From Lytechinus pictus (Eukaryota; Echinodermata; Echinoidea; Temnopleuroida; Toxopneustidae), in NCBI RefSeq assembly GCF_037042905.1, contig NC_087245.1:30878001-30942000 (forward strand): a stretch of DNA of 64,000 nt. The letters run 5' to 3'. The notes under the pieces are model-generated. The model had not been told where the DNA came from. It did not search any database and worked only from the letters and a program-made list of their open reading frames with translations. The translations under genes and the position numbers were made by a program. Shown piece by piece: positions 59,901 to 64,000 of the stretch (position 1 is the stretch's first letter; every line of letters begins with the position of its first letter).

Positions 59901-61958
59901 TTGGGTGTTAAACTGACACCAGTTTTAGAATTACACTGTGCAGTTTGAACATAACTCCCAAGAGTGACAACTCAAGATGTTGTAACAATACTCATGAGTG
60001 TTGAACTAACACTTTAAAATTAACACCGGAATAAAATGACTCGTGTGATCCACTATGTATACCTTTTAACACCACGGTTTTGGTGTGTACAAGGGGGAAG
60101 GGGAACACAATTACCTCACCGATACCGCACATGACCCTGAGAGCAAGAAAGTACGAGGAGCCGAGTTCGGCTGCCATTGGGCTGAGCAGACTAACGACGG
60201 CCGAAATGAGCATAGATATTCCCAAAACCCGAGTGCCTCCGATCTTATCCGTCAGCCAGCCTGCAGGTATCTGGGCGACCGTGTACCCGTAGTTAAATCC
60301 AGCTAGGATGAGTTCCTGTTCATGGCTAGACCATAAGAACTGCCCCTCATCCTGAAGACACCAAAAGAAACAAGAAAACTGTCATATTAGGTATATCATT
60401 AGAGGATGTTCACCGATCTGACCTCCCAGTGGACTTTGCTTTCGTGTCGGATTCTTTCGTTCTTTTTTAAATTGATTCAACTGTTCTTCCTTCCGCAATC
60501 AGACTCTAACTGTTCAAAGTTTGCCTTTTTTACATTGATAGCGGTGAAACTTGCACACTCTTAGTCCTCACTTCTAACCCTCCTTAAACTTGAAACGAAT
60601 AACAATTCCATATCATCGGTTCCATCGGTAACATCCAAAAAACCCTTACTGGTGTCGGGATTAATAGCCAAAATCACACGAAGAATAAAATGCCGAAAAC
60701 TTTAGTCTTTCACATAATTTTTTTAAAGTAAATTTTTAGAAAATGCAACCTATTGATTAAAATGTAAAATGTGTTTATTTAAATCCAGCATGACAAGAAA
60801 TATGACCTTTATGTTTACGGCGCCGGTCAAGTCGTGGGCGCGTCGTGGTCTAGCGGTTCTGACTCTTGCCTTTCTAACAGAGGGTCGTGGGTTCGAATCT
60901 TAGCCATGGCGTGTTTTCCTTCAGCAAGAAATTTATCCACACTGTGCTGCACTCGACCCAGGTGAGGTGAATGGGTATCCGGTAGGATTAATTCCTTGAA
61001 TGCTTGAGCGCCTTGGCAGCCCAGCTAAAGCCGGGGTAATAATAGCAGGGCCCGCTGGGAGAACAGTTTTCGGAACTGAAATGGCTACCCTGGGTAAATA
61101 TACCGCTATCATTGTTATTATAATAGCTACTAAATATCAGTATTCCTTTCCACATGCTATGATCATTTCACAATCAATTATCAAAACTATGTTAACATAC
61201 CTGGCTATATTGATCTCCATTTGTACTGTTTGGGGACCAGCATGTTTCTACTGTTTGATTCTGCCCCTCTGCTTGCGTTGTAAAGGTGGCGTTCGTCATC
61301 ACTGCAATGGTAACACTGACATTGACGCGCATTGCATACGTCATGCCAGCGCCCAAGAAAGCAAGGAAGAGAACTTCATAACGCTTTGGAAAGTAGCATC
61401 TGCCTGGAAAAAGGATACAAAGTCCATAACCATGAACTGTGCGAGAAATTGCACGAGGATATAGGCAAGCATTTTTAATGAAATAGGGCCTATTAATTTA
61501 GACTTTTACTCTTCACAACAGACCTTTTTTGTATTTTCCTTTGAATATGATACAATGACAACCAAAATAATGTACTTCTTAGAAAACTAAGCAATACCAT
61601 AATAAGTAGAACCATACCCGGCAAAGATAATTGTCCTTAACGGGAAAAAAAAGATGAAAAATGCTGAAGATGTTCATTTCACTCTGTCATAAAACATTAA
61701 CCATGTTAACAAGTCTCAAGATGTCGGATTTAAAAATAAATGTTTACCTGTGATAAACTAATCGCACTCACCTTCAAGTTGTCCTTGAACTTGTTCTTTC
61801 GTATCGTCCAATAGCGGTCTCCTCTCTCCGATATCGAGGCTCTGTTCGGGACCATCGCGACCATTGTCAAAGTACTGTCCCTTGGAGAAGGTTTGGTTGG
61901 CGCGTCCGTGGTCCGATCGAATGTCGACATTAGTTTCACTCGGAGCTTGAGATACCAT
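53905..61958 (-). CDS. Gene C: SLC17 (sialin-like) transporter, 10 coding exons
   Basis: Exons in coding order: 61958-61772, 61403-61201, 60351-60115, 59536-59449, 58393-58298, 57467-57346, 56520-56365, 55424-55292, 54637-54396, 54048-53905. All joins are GT-AG and in frame, giving 535 aa. Exon lengths equal those of gene B except the first (187 against 175) and last (144 against 135). Features: dileucine ERRPLL 45-50, TM1 Arg88 (YAMRVNVSV), loop sites TNATF and QNQT, GWLTDKIGGTRVLG, TM4 Arg202 and Glu209, then EAGTNPALGSMVARW with glycine at the sialin/VGLUT histidine position, YVNLMDIAPRLAGSLIG, and the tail GSGDEQSWAREAG. Very similar to gene B and in the same orientation, so a recent tandem duplication is likely. 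Transport substrate is not inferable. Confidence 0.92.
56015..56316. mobile_element. MITE with GGGACTTTTCGATTTT ends in intron 7 of gene C
   Basis: The left end TAGGGACTTTTCGATTTTAA and, inverted, the right end AAGGAATTTTCGATTTTCAA form an imperfect TIR. Second-level matches (GACGTGACGT / ACTTACGTCA) lie inside. A C-run sits at 56179-56190. There is no ORF. Confidence 0.5.
56738..56896. mobile_element. MITE with GGGGCCCGTTTCATAAA ends in intron 6 of gene C
   Basis: Near-perfect inverted ends GGGGCCCGTTTCATAAAGGA and TCATTTATGAAACGGGCCCC. Most of its 159 bp can fold back. Same family as 40011-40164. Confidence 0.85.
57960..57992 (+). repeat. GT microsatellite in intron 5 of gene C
   Basis: GTGTGAGGGTGTGTTTGTGT run followed by a T-run. 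Typical simple repeat. Confidence 0.6.
58663..58881. mobile_element. MITE with CCGGGTTACACCGGAACCGAAT ends (imperfect) in intron 4 of gene C
   Basis: The left end GGGTTACACCGGAACCGAAT and the inverted right end (on - GGGTTACGTACACCAAAACC) form an imperfect TIR. The interior is rich in CGAAT, CCGAA and TCGGAA words. It creates a spurious 124-codon open frame. Confidence 0.55.
58960..59225 (+). repeat. Tandem repeat of a 92-bp unit in intron 4 of gene C
   Basis: TGTCATTTCATTTTTCATTC occurs at 59031 and 59123 (period 92). A partial earlier unit and a truncated third unit lie on either side. Units are GT-rich with TTGGTCTTGGTAATG. Confidence 0.7.
59885..60090. mobile_element. Degraded ACACC/GGTGT palindromic MITE in intron 3 of gene C
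   Basis: TGTAAAATCTTGGGTGTTAA at the left and TTAACACCACGGTTTTGG at the right are inverted. The interior shows GTGTTGAACTAACAC. It resembles the MITEs at 21312 and 23781. Confidence 0.5.
60828..61120 (+). repeat. tRNA-headed SINE in intron 2 of gene C
   Basis: The head GCGCGTCGTGGTCTAGCGG with B-box GTGGGTTCGAATCTTAGCC. The body includes CACTCGACCCAGGTGAGGTG. The tail ends in TATTATAAT-rich sequence. It is the best preserved copy of the family here. Confidence 0.75.
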
Positions 61959-62592
61959 CTTTACAATAATCGATGTTTATTTTCTCCTATTTCTTCCCAT
62001 AGAGGGGAAGATGCTGATTTGCACCAGGGCTGAGCTATCTGATACGTTACTGTATAGTTACAGTATGTGAAAATATGTGCCCTTATAAGACATTTAGCAT
62101 GTTTAGACTAGTCTGCTGGCCGGATCCTGAGGTATTGTCGAGACGCTTCCATTTTGCGGAAAGTATCAACTTGTTTGATAAATCTATTATATTGTGCCAC
62201 ACAGTCACACCGGTAAAGTCGAATCCAGAATGATCAAAGCAATTACATTATTTCCAATGACATATCATATCGGTCGGTTTGGAGTTGTTTCATAGATGTG
62301 GCTGTATGAAGCAGTAGATATTTAAACGAAGAGAGACCAAAGTTGGAAGTTCGTCTATTGGGCAAATGTGTACAGTCATGGCACTGGGAGGCGGGGGTGC
62401 TGAGGGTGCTGAAGAACCCCAAAGATTTTCCAGGGGGAGGGGGTGTCGCGTGTGTTATTCTCCATCGGCAGCACCCCCTGGAATTTTGGTAGGTGTGGCA
62501 AAATTGAGAAATTACCTGCATTCTTTTTTTTTTTTTTTTTTGCTTTTCAAATTTCTCGGTACCATGACCTCCATTTTGCAGGGAAACCCTGC
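61959..62592. other. 5' flank of gene C
   Basis: No gene is seen. A poly-T run at about 62524-62541 and G-rich sequence at 62380-62445 resemble the poly-G/C dispersed family. A promoter is expected in this interval but no element can be named. Confidence 0.4.
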
Positions 62593-62777
62593 ACTCTAAA
62601 AACACTGAGTAAAATTTTACCTTATATTGGGTAGAAAGGGATCATGCATGTTTGCTGTGTATTTTTAACCCCATAATGCGCTATTTCAACGCAACGTTGC
62701 ATAAAATTTACATTTTTTTACCCAACCAGCATGCATGTTCCCATTTTACCCAATATTGGATAAATCTTTTTTAGAGT
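62593..62777. mobile_element. MITE with ACTCTAAAAA ends
   Basis: ACTCTAAAAACACTGAGTAA at the left and TTTTTTAGAGT at the right are inverted. The internal pair TATTGGGTA / TACCCAATATTGG adds a second stem. About 185 bp, no ORF. Confidence 0.65.
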
Positions 62778-64000
62778 ATGTGTAGAGTCCAAATATTTCT
62801 AATATCATAAATGTGCAGTGTAGTTTGCCTTGTAATAAAATTGTAGCTGCATATTAATCTTATATTTTCAGTTCATTTCTGGCCGAGTTTATTACTGCTA
62901 GTAGGTGTGTTTTTGTTTGTTTGCGTGTGGATATAACTTTCGGGTTTTTCCCGTTTTAGTATATGGCTCAGTTTAGTAAGCACTGTTCGAGGCCTCTTTA
63001 GGGATGATTTTTTTCCCGCAGCAAACATATGCGCATTTGTTTTGGTAGCAGAAAATCATAAATACCTTATACCTGTTTTTAAGTGGACCCCCTCTTTTTC
63101 ATATGCATATGCATATATATATATGTAAATATATAAACTCCTCAAAAAAAGTTCGGAAGTCTGAGTTTGGCCATTAATTTCTCCCAACTCCCATTTTTAC
63201 ACAATGCATCTTTGATATCATTCAAAAGATAATTCAATTTTCTTTAAAATGATACGCTACATGATATGATTATGGTTCACATGGAGGTGCAGTGCCTTGA
63301 AATAAGGGCAAGGTCAAAATTCAAAAGTTGCAAAATGACACAATATTGAAAGTCACTGTTCGTTTTTTCCGTGGTGATGAGTGAGCTTCTCAGCGGTTTC
63401 TTTGTTTTCATGCACCTTAACATCAACATTAATATGGAATCAAACACACCTCTGCACAAGCAAACACATAACAAACAAACAAACAAACATGCATGGGTAT
63501 TTCAAACCACGACTCAAACCATGTCATCTCACAGATCTCCATGTTAATGTTGATGTGACTGTATGTCACGGCGCAATAATGATTGAAAGCAAGAAGAGAT
63601 CAAAGATCTGCAATTATTAATGGAGGTTAAACACAGTATATTGATAACAAAAAATGAAAAATCTTCAATTGTGGGTTTCGTTTCCCATCACATCACCTTC
63701 CTTGCATTCTGACTCTAAATCGCCCACTTATGAAGTGCCTTTCATTTTAGATTTTATCCCCTGGAATTATAAAATCAGGGAGTCAGTAGCATCTACATAG
63801 GATAAGGAAATGATGGTATTGCATGAGACGACCCTCTTGAGTTTCAAGTGAACCCCGCCCCTAATAATAATGATAATAATAGTAATGTTGATGATAACAA
63901 TAGCGATAATACTAAGAATGATGACAATAATAATAATAAAATCATAAGCATAAAAAGTGATAAATTAATGAAAGAGACTGAATAAATAAATGAAATTGAA
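62778..64000. other. Repeat-derived DNA at the window end, no gene seen
   Basis: From about 63135 (CTCCTCAAAAAAAGTTCGGA) to 63560 the sequence looks like part of a transposon end, with no usable ORF. 63861-63950 is an AATAATGATAAT microsatellite. Confidence 0.4.

Overview
This is a stretch of animal nuclear genome: introns with GT-AG boundaries, a low density of coding sequence, and many transposable elements. The repeat types (tRNA-headed SINEs ending in an 'AAAGCGCTATATAAAT' tail, MITEs beginning GGGGCCCGTTTCAT, repeats built on GCGAGCGCGAAGCGCG, long G/C homopolymers) are ones I associate with echinoderms and other ambulacrarians. Species cannot be read from the window, and this placement is inference.

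The host genes are three paralogous SLC17-type (sialin / vesicular transporter family) major facilitator genes. Each was rebuilt from ten exons with the same intron phases (1,0,0,1,1,0,0,1,0). Gene A is on + (24269-35904, 528 aa). Gene B is on - (47755-40727, 528 aa) and carries a second copy of its last exon further downstream. Gene C is on - (61958-53905, 535 aa). B and C are in the same orientation and closest in sequence; A faces B tail to tail. All three keep an N-terminal acidic dileucine sorting motif, a glycosylated first luminal loop, the TM1 arginine and the TM4 Arg/Glu pair, but have glycine where I recall sialin and VGLUTs carrying a TM4 histidine. They are probably proton- or sodium-coupled organic anion transporters of lysosomes or vesicles; the substrate is not readable.

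From 1 to about 23.7 kb the window is dominated by mobile DNA. The best defined element spans 1140-7189. It has perfect 24-bp terminal inverted repeats, a TAAA target duplication, a single 834-aa transposase-like ORF on -, and copies of GGTAACGTATCTGT confined to its two noncoding flanks. Next come a tRNA-Leu-like SINE (7556-7735), a cluster of ACCAGTAAA motifs (7763-8157), a nearly intact CR1/L2-like LINE on - (about 9309-14000; two in-frame stops in ORF2), a cluster of GTTCGGTAATAC motifs (14496-14956), a 438-bp MITE with an 8-bp duplication (15026-15463), a 2.8-kb field of nine direct GGTAACTGACATTAC motifs (17766-20558), further MITEs and a SINE.

From 24 to 36 kb is gene A. Its introns hold a cluster of palindromic GGTCACACACGTGACC sites, a MITE, a long TAG microsatellite and two SINEs. 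From 36 to 40 kb is repeat-rich intergenic DNA, including an array of GCGAGCGCGAAGCGCG units. From 40 to 48 kb is gene B. From 48 to 53.9 kb is intergenic sequence with a three-level nested element (49343-52847). From 53.9 to 62 kb is gene C with MITEs and a SINE in its introns, and the last 2 kb is repeats only.

The most unusual signal is a recurring design: several unrelated-looking segments each carry many copies of their own private 9-16 bp motif, three of them containing GGTAA. In the one case where ends and a transposase are visible, the motif sits in the subterminal zones, as transposase-binding iterons would.
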